Shown here piece after piece: positions 41,625 to 49,724 of a stretch of 64,000 bases of DNA. The translations under genes and the position numbers were made by a program. Under the pieces are notes generated by a model. It did no database searches. It saw only the letters and a list, made by a program, of their open reading frames with translations, and had not been told where the DNA came from. Every line of letters begins with the position of its first letter. Position 1 is the first letter of the stretch. Where the stretch lies: assembly GCF_036127095.1 (NCBI RefSeq), contig NZ_CP108006.1, positions 4,641,501 to 4,705,500 on the forward strand, in the 5' to 3' direction. This DNA is from Streptomyces sp. NBC_00335 (GTDB lineage Bacteria; Actinomycetota; Actinomycetes; Streptomycetales; Streptomycetaceae).

Positions 41625-42308
41625 TCAGTCGTCGCAGGTGTGGAAGGTGCAGAAGCGGACCGCGCTCACGCCCGGGATTCGGGAGATCTCCGCTTTGAGC
41701 GCCTCCCGGCCCCCTTCCTCGGGGAAGTGCTTGGGCATGCCCACGTGGAGCTTGAGCTCCCCGGCGTACTCGCCCACCTCCACCTGGGTCGCCCCGAACG
41801 GCCGCAACCGTTCCTTGTAGCCGTCCACCTCCTGGCTGCGGTCCCGGTCGTTCTCGCCATCCAGCTTCGCGGAGAAGTACGGGGGCGGCTCGTTCGCCTC
41901 CGAATCGTGGGCCGACGGGAAGAAGAGGGGGAGGGCGATCAGGGCGAAGGATGCGGCGGCCATCAGGGGCGCCGCCACTGAGAACCTGGTGCCCGGGCGG
42001 TTCTGGGGGTCCACGAAGGCCGCGATCAGCAGCAGCACGGCGGCCGGGAGGAAGAAGAACATGCCGATGAGGGCGCCGATCACCGACCAGGCGATCAGGC
42101 CCGACCCGATGAGGAGGCAGGTCCGCGCGAACGCCTTCGGGCCCCCGCGCATCAGGAGCGGCGCGGCGGTCACGATCGCGGTGGTGAAGAAGAACCCGCC
42201 CAGGAGCTGGGACATGGCGATCCCCAGGACCGCCGCGGCTCCCGCCGCCGCGACCCCCGCCACGCCCCAGGCCCACTGCTGGCCGGACACCTTCTGGGAT
42301 TCCTCCAT
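41625..42308 (-). CDS. hypothetical membrane protein, 227 aa
   Basis: Not recognised. Four hydrophobic segments occupy residues about 12-135, then a soluble C-terminal domain (FSAKLDGENDRDRSQEVDGYKERLRPFG ... VSAVRFCTFHTCDD) ends with CTFHTC, two Cys and a His that could bind metal or form a disulfide. ATG 42308. A tandem palindrome (42323-42352) lies 15 bp upstream, so transcription is likely tightly repressed by an unidentified regulator. A GATCGCCCCGGTCA-type tandem run lies just past its stop. Confidence 0.65.
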   Translation of the reverse strand: MEESQKVSGQQWAWGVAGVAAAGAAAVLGIAMSQLLGGFFFTTAIVTAAPLLMRGGPKAFARTCLLIGSGLIAWSVIGALIGMFFFLPAAVLLLIAAFVDPQNRPGTRFSVAAPLMAAASFALIALPLFFPSAHDSEANEPPPYFSAKLDGENDRDRSQEVDGYKERLRPFGATQVEVGEYAGELKLHVGMPKHFPEEGGREALKAEISRIPGVSAVRFCTFHTCDD

Positions 42309-42322
42309 GACGCCCCCTCGGT

Positions 42323-42352
42323 CTTGAACGTGTTCAACTGAACATGTTCAAG
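42323..42352. promoter_or_regulatory. tandem palindromic operator upstream of 42308 gene
   Basis: Two adjacent dyads: TTGAACGTGTTCAA (42324-42337, one mismatch pair) and TGAACATGTTCA (42339-42350, perfect). The full 30-bp block is itself nearly palindromic. TetR-like and Lrp-like repressors bind such sites; no regulator gene adjoins it. Confidence 0.65.
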
Positions 42353-42492
42353 ATAGTGCACGCGAGGGGTGCGGGGGAGCGGCACGGGCGATCGGACGGT
42401 GCTCGGCCGCGGCCGTTGCCGAGGGCGCGGAGGACCGCGCCCGCGGCCGTTGCCGTTGCCGAGGGCGCCGAGGGCGCCGAGGACCGCGCCTC

Positions 42493-43119
42493 CTATGCGC
42501 CCAAGTGCTCCAGCGGTCCGGCCGGATAGGGGGACTCCAGCGGGAGAAGGGCCCGCGCCGCCTCCGGTTCGCCGGAGCGGAGCAGGCCGTGGACCTCCCG
42601 CGCCAGCGGGGTGACATCGCGGATGGAGACCGTCCACTCGTCGGCGTAGGCGCGTGACATCGGTCCTGACAGGCCGAGTTGGAGCGAGCGGTACGGCAAC
42701 GGGTTCAGGTGCAGGTCCCGCTCCGGGTCCCACTGCACGCGGGCGGGGGCCGTGCGCAGGGCCCGGGTCCAGGCCTCGCGGTCGACGTGTACGCCGGGGA
42801 CGTAGTGCGACAGGCAGGCCCCGCTCAGTGCCCGGTCGAAGCCCGCGCGGGTGATCTCGACGGCCAGGACCGTCTCCTGGTCGGACTTGGTGGCCCAGCC
42901 GCAGCGGTACATCATCCACAGGAACGAGGGCTTGACCCAGGTCATCCGCTCCCGCTTCCAGTCGGGCGGGAAACGGCCGTCCCGGGCGGCCGGCACCCCG
43001 ATCCGCGGGTGGTACGCCTGGTACACGGTGAGGGTGTCGGCGGTGTGTGCGGCGCGGATCTGATGGCGGGGGACGTGGGTGGTGTGAGTGGCGGGGCCGG
43101 TGGGGGTTGCGTCGGACAT
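42493..43119 (-). CDS. DUF4291 domain protein
   Basis: 208-residue protein matching DUF4291, a family of unknown function: RAAHTADTLTVYQAYHPRIGVPAARDGRFPPDWKRERMTWVKPSFLWMMYRCGWATKSDQETVLAVEITRAGFDRAL, then VQWDPERDLHLNPLPYRSLQLGL. ATG 43119. The overlapping longer frame to 45297 is out of frame with the next gene and is a shadow. It lies between the operator region and the large helicase-associated gene, in the block that separates that gene from XPB. Confidence 0.85.
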   Translation of the reverse strand: MSDATPTGPATHTTHVPRHQIRAAHTADTLTVYQAYHPRIGVPAARDGRFPPDWKRERMTWVKPSFLWMMYRCGWATKSDQETVLAVEITRAGFDRALSGACLSHYVPGVHVDREAWTRALRTAPARVQWDPERDLHLNPLPYRSLQLGLSGPMSRAYADEWTVSIRDVTPLAREVHGLLRSGEPEAARALLPLESPYPAGPLEHLGA

Positions 43120-43214
43120 GGCTCCAGGGTGCGGGCCCATGACCCGCCGGGGCCAGGGGATTTCCTCCGGGCGCCCCCGGGGTCCGGCTCCGGGCCGTCC
43201 TTTCCCTCCCCCGA

Positions 43215-45662
43215 CTAGACCTGGTCCTCCGCCAGTTCCGCGACCCCCGTGATCCGGTGCAGCGCGAAGGTCCGTACCTCGTCCGCCGTGTGGTCGTAGC
43301 CGGTGACGAAGCCGCCCTCCACCCGCACCGGGGCGATGACCCGCTGGCTCGCCGCGCCGTCGGCGTTGACGTAGCCGATCCACACCGCCGACCCGGTGAG
43401 CGCCGCCGCCTGCACGGTCGCCAGGGTCTCCGCCGCGCTCGTGCGCGGGAGTTCGCCCGGAGCGCCGGAGCCGCCCGCCGCGGACCCGGACGGACCCGCC
43501 GGCTCCTTGCGGACCGCCGTCGCCGCCAGGTCGCCCGCACGGATCGCCCGTACGGCAGCCCCCAGCAGCGTTCTGTCCGGGACCGGCGGCCCGTCGGGGA
43601 CCGGTACGGGCAGGGCGCGGGCCGGGGTGCGGTGGGCGTCGGCGCGGGAGACCAGGACGTCTCCCGTACGGGATTCCGCGGCCGGGGCGTACCCCATGGC
43701 CCGCAGCCCGTCGAGCAGCGCCGTGGGTTCGGCCTGCGCGGCCAGTACGGTCGGCGCGAGGCGGCGCAGCCCGAGGCCGGCGGACCGCTTGTCGGCGAGG
43801 ATCTCGTTCAGCATGCCGTCGTCGTCGCAGCGCACGTACGAGGAGGCCGCGCCGACCCGGAGGTGTCCGTGCCGCCGGGCCACGTCGTCGATGAGGTACG
43901 ACAGCGGCTGCGGCACCGGGGTCCGGCTGTGCTCGGTGAGGAAGGACTGCAGGTCCACGGCGGTGTGGCCGGCGTCCAGGGCGCGGCGCACCGACCCGGG
44001 CGTGAACCGGTACACGGTGGCCCCGCCCTTGGACTCCACCTCCGCCAGCACGGCCAGCACCTCGGCGAGCGCCCGCCGCAGCGGACCCGGGGCCACCGCC
44101 GTCAGGTCGGCCTGGAGCAGTACGTGGTCCACGGGCTCGGGCAGCAGCGGCGCGAGCAGCGGCGCCGGGTCGCGCCCCTCCATCAGGGCCCGGCCGGGCG
44201 CGGCGAGCGCGCCCCGGCCGGTGACTCCGAGGACCTCCGCCTCGGTCAGGGTCCAGCGGGCGAGGCGGGCGCGCAGTTCGCTCGTACCGCGCACCGGCCG
44301 CTCCCACGCGAGGCGGGCGAGGAGCACCGCCGGGTCCGGGGAGCCGCCCTCGGGGAGCTCGGCGAGCAGGCTCAGGATGCGGCGGCGCACCTCGGGGGCG
44401 GCGGAGCGGTCCAGTTCCGCGCCGAGCACCGACAGGGTGCGGCCCTTCGCGTCCTGCTCTCCGACCAGGCCCGGGGTCCGGGTGGCGGTCAGCCAGGCGG
44501 CGGCCAGCGCCGACCAGCGCTCGGCGGGCGGGAGTTCGAGCCAGACGTCGAAGGCGGGGGTCGGGGCGTACCGCTCGTCGGCCTCGCCGTCGCTGGCCAG
44601 CAGGCCGGCCGCGTAGGACAGCTCGATCCAGAACGCCGCCGACGGCTCGTCGGTGTCCAGGGTGGCCGCCGCCCGCTTCAGGTCGCGTACGGAGAGCCCG
44701 CCCGCCCGGAGCACCGGCGGACCGGTGTGCTCCCAGGACTTCACCAGCTCCTCGACCGTCGACAGCGCCGCCAGTGCCTGGCCGGCCGCGTTCGCGTCCA
44801 CAAGCTGTGGACGGTGCTCGCGGTGCGCGGGAACGGCCGGGGCCAGTGGCTCCGTCGCCCGGTGCGCGAGCCCGCCGCGCAGGTGCAGCGCCACCTCGCG
44901 CGGCAGCAGCACCGTGCGCGCCGTGGCCGGCAGCAGCAGTCCGCGGGCGCGCAGCCAGCGCACCGGCGGCGTCGGATGGGGCGTCACTTCCCCGTAGGGC
45001 GGGCCCCAGACGAGCCGGCCCAGCACCTGGTGGGCCTCCGCCGGAGCCTCGTCGAGCAGCGCCGACATCCGCTCCGGGTCGGTGAACAGGGCCGTCAGCG
45101 CGGTCACCGCCGACACCGGGTCGTGCGTCGCGGGCAGCCCGACGGCCGCCACGATCTCCTGGATCCGGGTCGGCGACATGCCGGCCGTGGCCTCGGCGAC
45201 GGTGGGGCCGAGGCCGGTGGGGGAGGGCCGCGTCGCGGAGGGGGCGAGCAGTTCGCGGGCGGTGCGGACCAGGCGCAGCCGCTCGTCGTCGCCCCATACG
45301 AGGGCCTGCTCGCGCAGGGTCGCCAGGGCCCGGGGGAGTTCGGCGCGGGCCCCGTTGTCGGCGCCGGAGGTGGTGCCGGTGTCACCGCTGAGCAGGGACT
45401 CCAGTACCGCGTACGGGCAGGGCTCCGGGCCCACCGCGAGGGCCTCGGCGGTCTGCAGGGCGAACCGGTCCAGGCGGTCCAGCGCGCGCACCACCGAAGC
45501 CCGCGTCCCGGCGCGCGTGGCGAGCTGCGTCACGTCCCCGGGAACCGGGCTCAGCAGGTCCGGCCGGGCACGCAACAGGGCGCCGAGCCCGTCGTCGTCG
45601 CGGGCGCGCAGCGCTTCGGCGAGGGAGCGCGGAGCGCTTCCCGGGGTGCTCGGGTCAGGCAC
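43215..45662 (-). CDS. helicase-associated (XPB/Ssl2 N-domain-like) protein with WYL-like C-terminus
   Basis: 815-residue protein of the actinobacterial family that usually neighbours XPB (Rv0862c-like in mycobacteria). Helical winged-helix-like repeats fill the first 500 residues, a helicase-C_3-type segment (LLQADLTAVAPGPLRRALAEVLAVLAEVESKGGATVYRFTPGSVRRALDAG) lies near 540-590, and a WYL-like strand region (AVWIGYVNADGAASQRVIAPVRVEGGFVTGYDHTADEVRTFALHRI) ends it. No Walker motifs, so not itself a helicase; probably a DNA-repair partner. GTG 45662 is chosen for AGGAGG 8 bp upstream; frame extends to 45710. Confidence 0.85.
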   Translation of the reverse strand: MPDPSTPGSAPRSLAEALRARDDDGLGALLRARPDLLSPVPGDVTQLATRAGTRASVVRALDRLDRFALQTAEALAVGPEPCPYAVLESLLSGDTGTTSGADNGARAELPRALATLREQALVWGDDERLRLVRTARELLAPSATRPSPTGLGPTVAEATAGMSPTRIQEIVAAVGLPATHDPVSAVTALTALFTDPERMSALLDEAPAEAHQVLGRLVWGPPYGEVTPHPTPPVRWLRARGLLLPATARTVLLPREVALHLRGGLAHRATEPLAPAVPAHREHRPQLVDANAAGQALAALSTVEELVKSWEHTGPPVLRAGGLSVRDLKRAAATLDTDEPSAAFWIELSYAAGLLASDGEADERYAPTPAFDVWLELPPAERWSALAAAWLTATRTPGLVGEQDAKGRTLSVLGAELDRSAAPEVRRRILSLLAELPEGGSPDPAVLLARLAWERPVRGTSELRARLARWTLTEAEVLGVTGRGALAAPGRALMEGRDPAPLLAPLLPEPVDHVLLQADLTAVAPGPLRRALAEVLAVLAEVESKGGATVYRFTPGSVRRALDAGHTAVDLQSFLTEHSRTPVPQPLSYLIDDVARRHGHLRVGAASSYVRCDDDGMLNEILADKRSAGLGLRRLAPTVLAAQAEPTALLDGLRAMGYAPAAESRTGDVLVSRADAHRTPARALPVPVPDGPPVPDRTLLGAAVRAIRAGDLAATAVRKEPAGPSGSAAGGSGAPGELPRTSAAETLATVQAAALTGSAVWIGYVNADGAASQRVIAPVRVEGGFVTGYDHTADEVRTFALHRITGVAELAEDQV

Positions 45663-45796
45663 GGTCGTCGCCTCCTGGTCGCGTCGGCCGGTCAGTCGGC
45701 CGGTCCCCATCCGGCCAACGGTATCCGCTGCGCCCCCGGCCGCTCCACGGGCGCACGCGCTACCTTCGCTTCAGGTGGCACGGGAGGAGCCGGGGC

Positions 45797-46738
45797 GTGG
45801 GGATCGAGAGCGACCATCTGGTCTACGAATATCTGAGCCAGGTCGGGGACTTGGCGCAGCGCAGGCACCTGTCGTCGGGGGACCGGATGCGGCTGGTGGC
45901 GGGGCTGCGGGACGAGATCGACCGGCGGCGGGCCAAGTACGAACCGGAGACGCCGGCGGCGGTGCGGCGCATTCTCGAGCGGATCGGTACGCCGGAGGAG
46001 GTTCTGGACACGCTGCCGGCGGCGGCGGATGTCTCTCCTCCCTCTGCTCCCTCCGCTCCTTCGGTGCCGGTGCAGAGGGGGGTCGCGGCGCCGCATCTCG
46101 CGGGGGTCGACGAAGCGGGTGCGGGCGAGACGCTGGAGCCCGACTGGTGGACGGTCGGGCCCGGATCCTCGGTGGAGGGCTTTGCGGGCGGGATCGAGAT
46201 CCCGGAGCTGCTGAAGGGACCGGGTGCGGGGGCCGGCGCGCAGTCGCAGTCGCAGTCGCAGCCGCAGGCTCCGGCGGAGGCTGCTCCGGAGGGTCCGCCG
46301 ACCCTCATGGGCTACCTGCGCGAGCGGCGGCGCCGGGCGAAGGCGGAAGCCGCGGCGGCCGCTGCGGCTCCGGTGGCCGCGGCGGTCGCGGCGGCCGCGG
46401 TGAAGCGGAAGCCGTACGCCTTCCTGATGCTCGCGGGGGTGGCCCTGATCGCGGGGGCCGTCTCCGGCTACTGGCTGCTGCTCGCCGCGGGCTGGCTGCT
46501 CGCGTATGCCTCGCGGGTGCTGGGTCCTGCGGAGCGGAAGTGGGTGGTCTTCGGGCTGCCCGGGGTGGTTTTCGCGGGGGCGGTGGTGTGGTTGTGGGGT
46601 CGCCTGAACGGGCGGTGGGGGGCTCCGCTGGCCGACGAGGCCCTGAGCGGTACCTTCCAGAACCTGCTGCCCTGGCTGGCGCGGGCCGCGGCGGTCTCCT
46701 CGGCGGCCTACCTCTTCTGGCGCTCCCGCCGCCGCTGA
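45797..46738 (+). CDS. HAAS-domain-like membrane protein
   Basis: 313-residue protein. The first 75 residues (YEYLSQVGDLAQRRHLSSGDRMRLVAGLRDEIDRRRAKYEPETPAAVRRILERIGTPEEVLDTL) look like the HAAS helical signalling domain, which in Firmicutes and actinobacteria often partners PadR regulators. A low-complexity Pro/Ala/Gln linker (QSQSQSQPQ at 46241-46270) and four C-terminal membrane segments follow. GTG 45797. No PadR gene is adjacent. Divergent from the helicase-associated gene. Confidence 0.75.
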   Translation: MGIESDHLVYEYLSQVGDLAQRRHLSSGDRMRLVAGLRDEIDRRRAKYEPETPAAVRRILERIGTPEEVLDTLPAAADVSPPSAPSAPSVPVQRGVAAPHLAGVDEAGAGETLEPDWWTVGPGSSVEGFAGGIEIPELLKGPGAGAGAQSQSQSQPQAPAEAAPEGPPTLMGYLRERRRRAKAEAAAAAAAPVAAAVAAAAVKRKPYAFLMLAGVALIAGAVSGYWLLLAAGWLLAYASRVLGPAERKWVVFGLPGVVFAGAVVWLWGRLNGRWGAPLADEALSGTFQNLLPWLARAAAVSSAAYLFWRSRRR

Positions 46739-46814
46739 CCCCCTCCGGGGGCGGTCGTCTGGTGCGGACGCCGGCGGGGCTGGGGGTGGCCTGGGTGCGG
46801 GCTGGCTGCGGGTG

Positions 46815-46965
46815 GGGTCGGTGCCGGGGGCGGGGTGGGGTGTCGGCCTGGACTGCATGATTTAGGCGCCCCCTCCTGAACTCCGACAGGGCGCGGGCTC
46901 TACCTGCGCCACAAATCACGCTCTACGTCCAGGCCGACACCCCACCCCGCCCCCGTCCCCGACCC
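46815..46965. repeat. inverted-repeat element with 38-bp arms
   Basis: Arms 46815-46852 and 46928-46965 pair with two mismatches; the inner 28 bp (46825-46852 / 46928-46955) are perfect. The 75-nt interior has a second, imperfect nested pairing (GCATGATTT with AAATCACGC, and GGCGC with GCGCC). It could be a strong terminator, a structured RNA or a MITE-like element; it does not resemble the 82-bp repeats beside it. Confidence 0.75.
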
Positions 46966-47114
46966 GGGCGCGTCCAGTCGCGCCGGTGGTGGGTCTCTTG
47001 AGCGCCAGGGTTCGGCTTTTCAGCCGCCGGGGTTTGGCTTTTCAGCCGTTCGGCGTTTGAGGACCGGGGTCTGGGGCGGAGCCCCAGGGGTCCGGGCGCA
47101 GCCCGGGGCATCCT

Positions 47115-47195
47115 CAGCCCCGCCGGCGTTTGAGGCGCGGGTCCGGGCTGGCCCGGGGAACGGTGGAAGGGCGGGGAGGGGACTTCGCCCCGCAG
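47115..47195 (+). repeat. 82-bp dispersed intergenic repeat, copy C
   Basis: Runs from cagccccgccggcgtttg to cgccccgcag, same modules and order as copies at 33504, 33610 and 58255. A shortened unit lies immediately upstream (47043-47108). Confidence 0.85.
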
Positions 47196-47353
47196 GGCCG
47201 AGTGCAGCCCGGTCGGGCCGCGCGCCGGGACGGCGATGGCACCGCCGGACCGCGCGGGAGCGGGGCTGACATGTCGCCACATTTCACTGCCTGGTAAGGC
47301 GGGGCTAAGTCTGCGTTCCCGTCCGCAGTGCCCGGCTCGGCACAATGGGAGGC

Positions 47354-47983
47354 ATGAGCTCCGAGACGCAGCTGACCGTCGGGTTCGACCTCGACATGAC
47401 CCTCATCGACTCCCGGCCGGGCATCAAGGCGGCCTTCGAGGCGCTTTCGGCCGAGACGGGTACCTTCATCGACACCGCGCAGACCGTGTCCCGCCTCGGT
47501 CCGCCGCTGGAGCAGGAGCTCGCGTACTGGTTCCCGGAGGCCGAGATCCCCGCCGTGGCCGACCGCTACCGGGAGATCTACCCCACACACGCCATCGGGC
47601 CGACCCCGGCGATGCCCGGCGCCCGCGAGGCGGTCGAAGCGGTCCGGGCCCTCGGCGGCCGCACGATCGTCGTCACCGCCAAGCACGAGCCCAACGCCCG
47701 CCTGCACCTGGACCACCTGGGCATCAAGCCCGACGCGGTCATCGGCTGGCTGTGGGCGGAGGCCAAGGCGGTCGCCCTGCGCGAGTACGCGGCCCAGGTC
47801 TACGTCGGCGATCACGTCGGCGACGTACGGGGCGCCCGCGCCGCCGGCGCCCTGTCGGTGACGGTCCCGACCGGCCCGTGCCCGGAGCCGGAACTGCGGG
47901 CGGCGGGCGCGGACGTGGTCCTGACGGACCTCACGGAGCTGCCGGCCTGGCTCGCGGAGTACGAGCGGACGCGCACCGCGTAG
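47354..47983 (+). CDS. HAD-superfamily phosphatase (phosphoglycolate-phosphatase-like)
   Basis: 209-residue HAD hydrolase. Motif I GFDLDMTLIDSRPGI has DxD, motif II is IVVTAKHEPN, the Lys is in WAEAKAVALREY, and motif IV is VYVGDHVGDVRGARAAG (GDxxxD). The cap is small and helical as in the Gph-like subgroup. Substrate unknown. ATG 47354 (MSSETQL) is preferred to 47345. It stands alone between the repeat region and a convergent small membrane-protein gene. Confidence 0.88.
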   Translation: MSSETQLTVGFDLDMTLIDSRPGIKAAFEALSAETGTFIDTAQTVSRLGPPLEQELAYWFPEAEIPAVADRYREIYPTHAIGPTPAMPGAREAVEAVRALGGRTIVVTAKHEPNARLHLDHLGIKPDAVIGWLWAEAKAVALREYAAQVYVGDHVGDVRGARAAGALSVTVPTGPCPEPELRAAGADVVLTDLTELPAWLAEYERTRTA

Positions 47984-48001
47984 CGCGAGGCCCCTCCCGT
48001 A

Positions 48002-48280
48002 CTACGCCTGCGAGGCGCGGGCCGCCGTGCGCTGCGCGGCGGCCGAGCGCAGTACGCCCGCCGCCGAGATCGCGAAGCCGACGCCCATGAGCATGCACAC
48101 GGCCCACGCGTACGACGGGAACGGGTCCATGTCGAGGAAGAGCGGGGCCATCGTGGCGAGCGTGGCCACGGCGCCGACGATGAAGACGATGCCGCCGGCC
48201 TTGACGAGCGCGTCGCCGGGGCGGGCGTCGTCGGCGCCCTGCTCGGGCTGAGGGGTCTCGGGCTGAGGAGTAACAGTCAC
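48002..48280 (-). CDS. small two-span membrane protein, 92 aa
   Basis: Not recognised beyond its topology: a polar Gln/Pro/Asp N-terminus (MTVTPQPETPQPEQGADDARPG), membrane segment one (GGIVFIVGAVATLATMAPLF) and segment two (WAVCMLMGVGFAISAAGVL), then a short basic tail. This is a common small-protein architecture beside cold-shock genes in streptomycetes, as I recall. GTG/ATG start at 48280; divergent from the cold-shock gene. Confidence 0.75.
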   Translation of the reverse strand: MTVTPQPETPQPEQGADDARPGDALVKAGGIVFIVGAVATLATMAPLFLDMDPFPSYAWAVCMLMGVGFAISAAGVLRSAAAQRTAARASQA

Positions 48281-48336
48281 CCGACCAGGGTAGTTCCCTG
48301 GCCGGAGCGGTCACCCGCGAAGGACCGGGGAACGTC

Positions 48337-48364
48337 TTGTCACCCGGAGAGGGGCAACTAGCCT
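48337..48364 (+). promoter_or_regulatory. promoter candidate for 127-aa cold-shock gene
   Basis: TTGTCA (48337-48342) and TAGCCT (48359-48364) are separated by 16 nt and lie 60 bp before GTG 48424. The match to vegetative-sigma consensus is moderate. Confidence 0.5.
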
Positions 48365-48423
48365 GAGAGGTGCGGGTCAGAGGCCCGCTTCCCAGCCCAC
48401 GAACGCAAGGACAGAGGACGGAC

Positions 48424-48807
48424 GTGCCTACCGGCAAGGTCAAGTGGTTCAACAGTGAGAAGGGCTTCGGCTTCCTCTCCCGCGACGACGGCGGCGACGT
48501 CTTCGTCCACTCGTCGGTGCTCCCCGACGGGCTGGACGCGCTCAAGCCCGGCCAGCGCGTCGAGTTCGGTGTTGTCGCGGGGCAGCGCGGTGACCAGGCA
48601 CTTTCCGTGATCGTCCTGGATCCGGCACCCTCCGTCGCGGCCGCGCAGCGGCGCAAGCCGGACGAGCTCGCCTCCATCGTGCAGGACCTCACGACCGTGC
48701 TGGAGAACGTCACGCAGCAGCTGGAGCGGGGTCGTTACCCCGACAAGGCGCAGGGCGGGAAGATCGCCGGCATGCTGCGCGCGGTGGCCGACCAGCTCGA
48801 CGTCTGA
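48424..48807 (+). CDS. cold-shock domain protein with C-terminal extension, 127 aa
   Basis: The first 65 residues are a full cold-shock domain (TGKVKWFNSEKGFGFLSRDDGGDVFVHSSVL; RNP1 KGFGFL, RNP2 VFVHS). A 60-residue helical extension follows (DELASIVQDLTTVLENVTQQLERGRYPDKAQGGKIAGMLRAVADQLDV), a variant widespread in actinobacteria. Nucleic-acid binding, probably RNA chaperone. GTG 48424 is required to begin the domain (VPTGKVKWF); the frame upstream is leader. A terminator follows at 48823. Confidence 0.93.
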   Translation: MPTGKVKWFNSEKGFGFLSRDDGGDVFVHSSVLPDGLDALKPGQRVEFGVVAGQRGDQALSVIVLDPAPSVAAAQRRKPDELASIVQDLTTVLENVTQQLERGRYPDKAQGGKIAGMLRAVADQLDV

Positions 48808-48822
48808 GCCTTGCGAAGGGCC

Positions 48823-48854
48823 GTGCCCCGCAGCTCGCGAGAGCCGCGGGGCAC
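48823..48854. terminator. terminator between cold-shock gene and mqnD
   Basis: GTGCCCCGC (48823-48831) pairs with GCGGGGCAC (48846-48854), and the interior adds GCTC-GCGA-GAGC, making one extended hairpin between convergent genes. Confidence 0.85.
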
Positions 48855-48863
48855 CGTCATGTC

Positions 48864-49724
48864 CTACGGGAAGGCCAGCGCGTCGGCTGCGATGGCCGGA
48901 ACCAGACCCTCCGCGGCCGCCCGGGTCAGCAGCCCGCGCACGGCCGCGTAGCCGGCTTCGCCGAGGTCGGCGGTGAACTCGTTGACGTACAGACCGATGT
49001 GCTGGTCGGCGACGGCCGGGTCCAGCTCCTGCGCGTGCGCCCGTACGTAGGGCCGGGACGCCTCCGGGTCGGCCCAGGCCATCCGGACCGACGTACGGGC
49101 CGACTCGGCGAGCGCGCGCAGCGCGTCCGCGCCCAGGGAGCGCTTGGCGATGATCGCGCCGAGCGGGATCGGCAGGCCGGTCGTGGACTCCCAGTGCTCG
49201 CCCATGTCGGCCAGGCAGTGCAGCCCGTAGTCCCGGTAGGTGAACCGGGCCTCGTGGATGACCAGTCCGGCGTCCACGCGGCCGTCGCGCACGGCGGGCA
49301 TGATCTCGTGGAAGGGGAGGACGACCACCTTGCCGACGCCCTCGGGTAGCACGTCGGCGGCCCACAGGCGGAACAGCAGGTAGGCGGTGGAGCGCTCGCT
49401 CGGGACCGCGACCGTCTTGCCGGTCAGGTCCAGGCCCGGCTCCCGCGTGAGGACCAGCGGTCCGCAGCCGCGGCCCAGCGCGCCGCCGCAGGGGAGGAGC
49501 GCGTACTCCTCCAGGACCCACGGCAGGACGGCGTAGGAGACCTTCAGCACGTCGAGCTCGCCGCGCTCGGCCATGCCGTTGGTGAGGTCGATGTCGGCGA
49601 AGGTGACGTCGAGGGCGGGCGCGCCGGGGACCCGGCCGTGGGCCCAGGCGTCGAAGACGAAGGTGTCGTTCGGGCAGGGCGAGTACGCGATCCGTACGGG
49701 CGCTGCGGCAGCTGTTCCGGTCAT
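48864..49724 (-). CDS. mqnD: 1,4-dihydroxy-6-naphthoate synthase MqnD
   Basis: 286-residue enzyme of the futalosine route to menaquinone, converting cyclic dehypoxanthine futalosine to dihydroxynaphthoate. It opens RIAYSPCPNDTFVFDAWAHGRVPG and continues VLKVSYAVLPWVLEEYALLPCGGALGRGCGPLV, AVPSERSTAYLLFRLWA and DAGLVIHEARFTYRDYGL, all MqnD signatures with a periplasmic-binding-protein-like fold. ATG 49724 overlaps the mqnB stop by 4 nt. mqnA and mqnC are not in the window. Confidence 0.95.
   Translation of the reverse strand: MTGTAAAAPVRIAYSPCPNDTFVFDAWAHGRVPGAPALDVTFADIDLTNGMAERGELDVLKVSYAVLPWVLEEYALLPCGGALGRGCGPLVLTREPGLDLTGKTVAVPSERSTAYLLFRLWAADVLPEGVGKVVVLPFHEIMPAVRDGRVDAGLVIHEARFTYRDYGLHCLADMGEHWESTTGLPIPLGAIIAKRSLGADALRALAESARTSVRMAWADPEASRPYVRAHAQELDPAVADQHIGLYVNEFTADLGEAGYAAVRGLLTRAAAEGLVPAIAADALAFP

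Larger units (their letters stand above)
46739..47353. other. 615-bp gene-free region with inverted-repeat element and dispersed repeats
   Basis: No gene is supported. From left to right it holds a 151-bp inverted-repeat element (46815-46965), two copies of GGCTTTTCAGCCG (about 47013-47047), a partial repeat unit (47043-47108) and a full 82-bp repeat (47115-47195). Confidence 0.7.

Noticed and set aside
43257..45836. 859-codon plus-strand frame opposite the helicase-associated gene
   Set aside because: Composition is Arg/Gly/Gln-rich shadow sequence, and the minus-strand frame has clear codon bias, an RBS and family resemblance.
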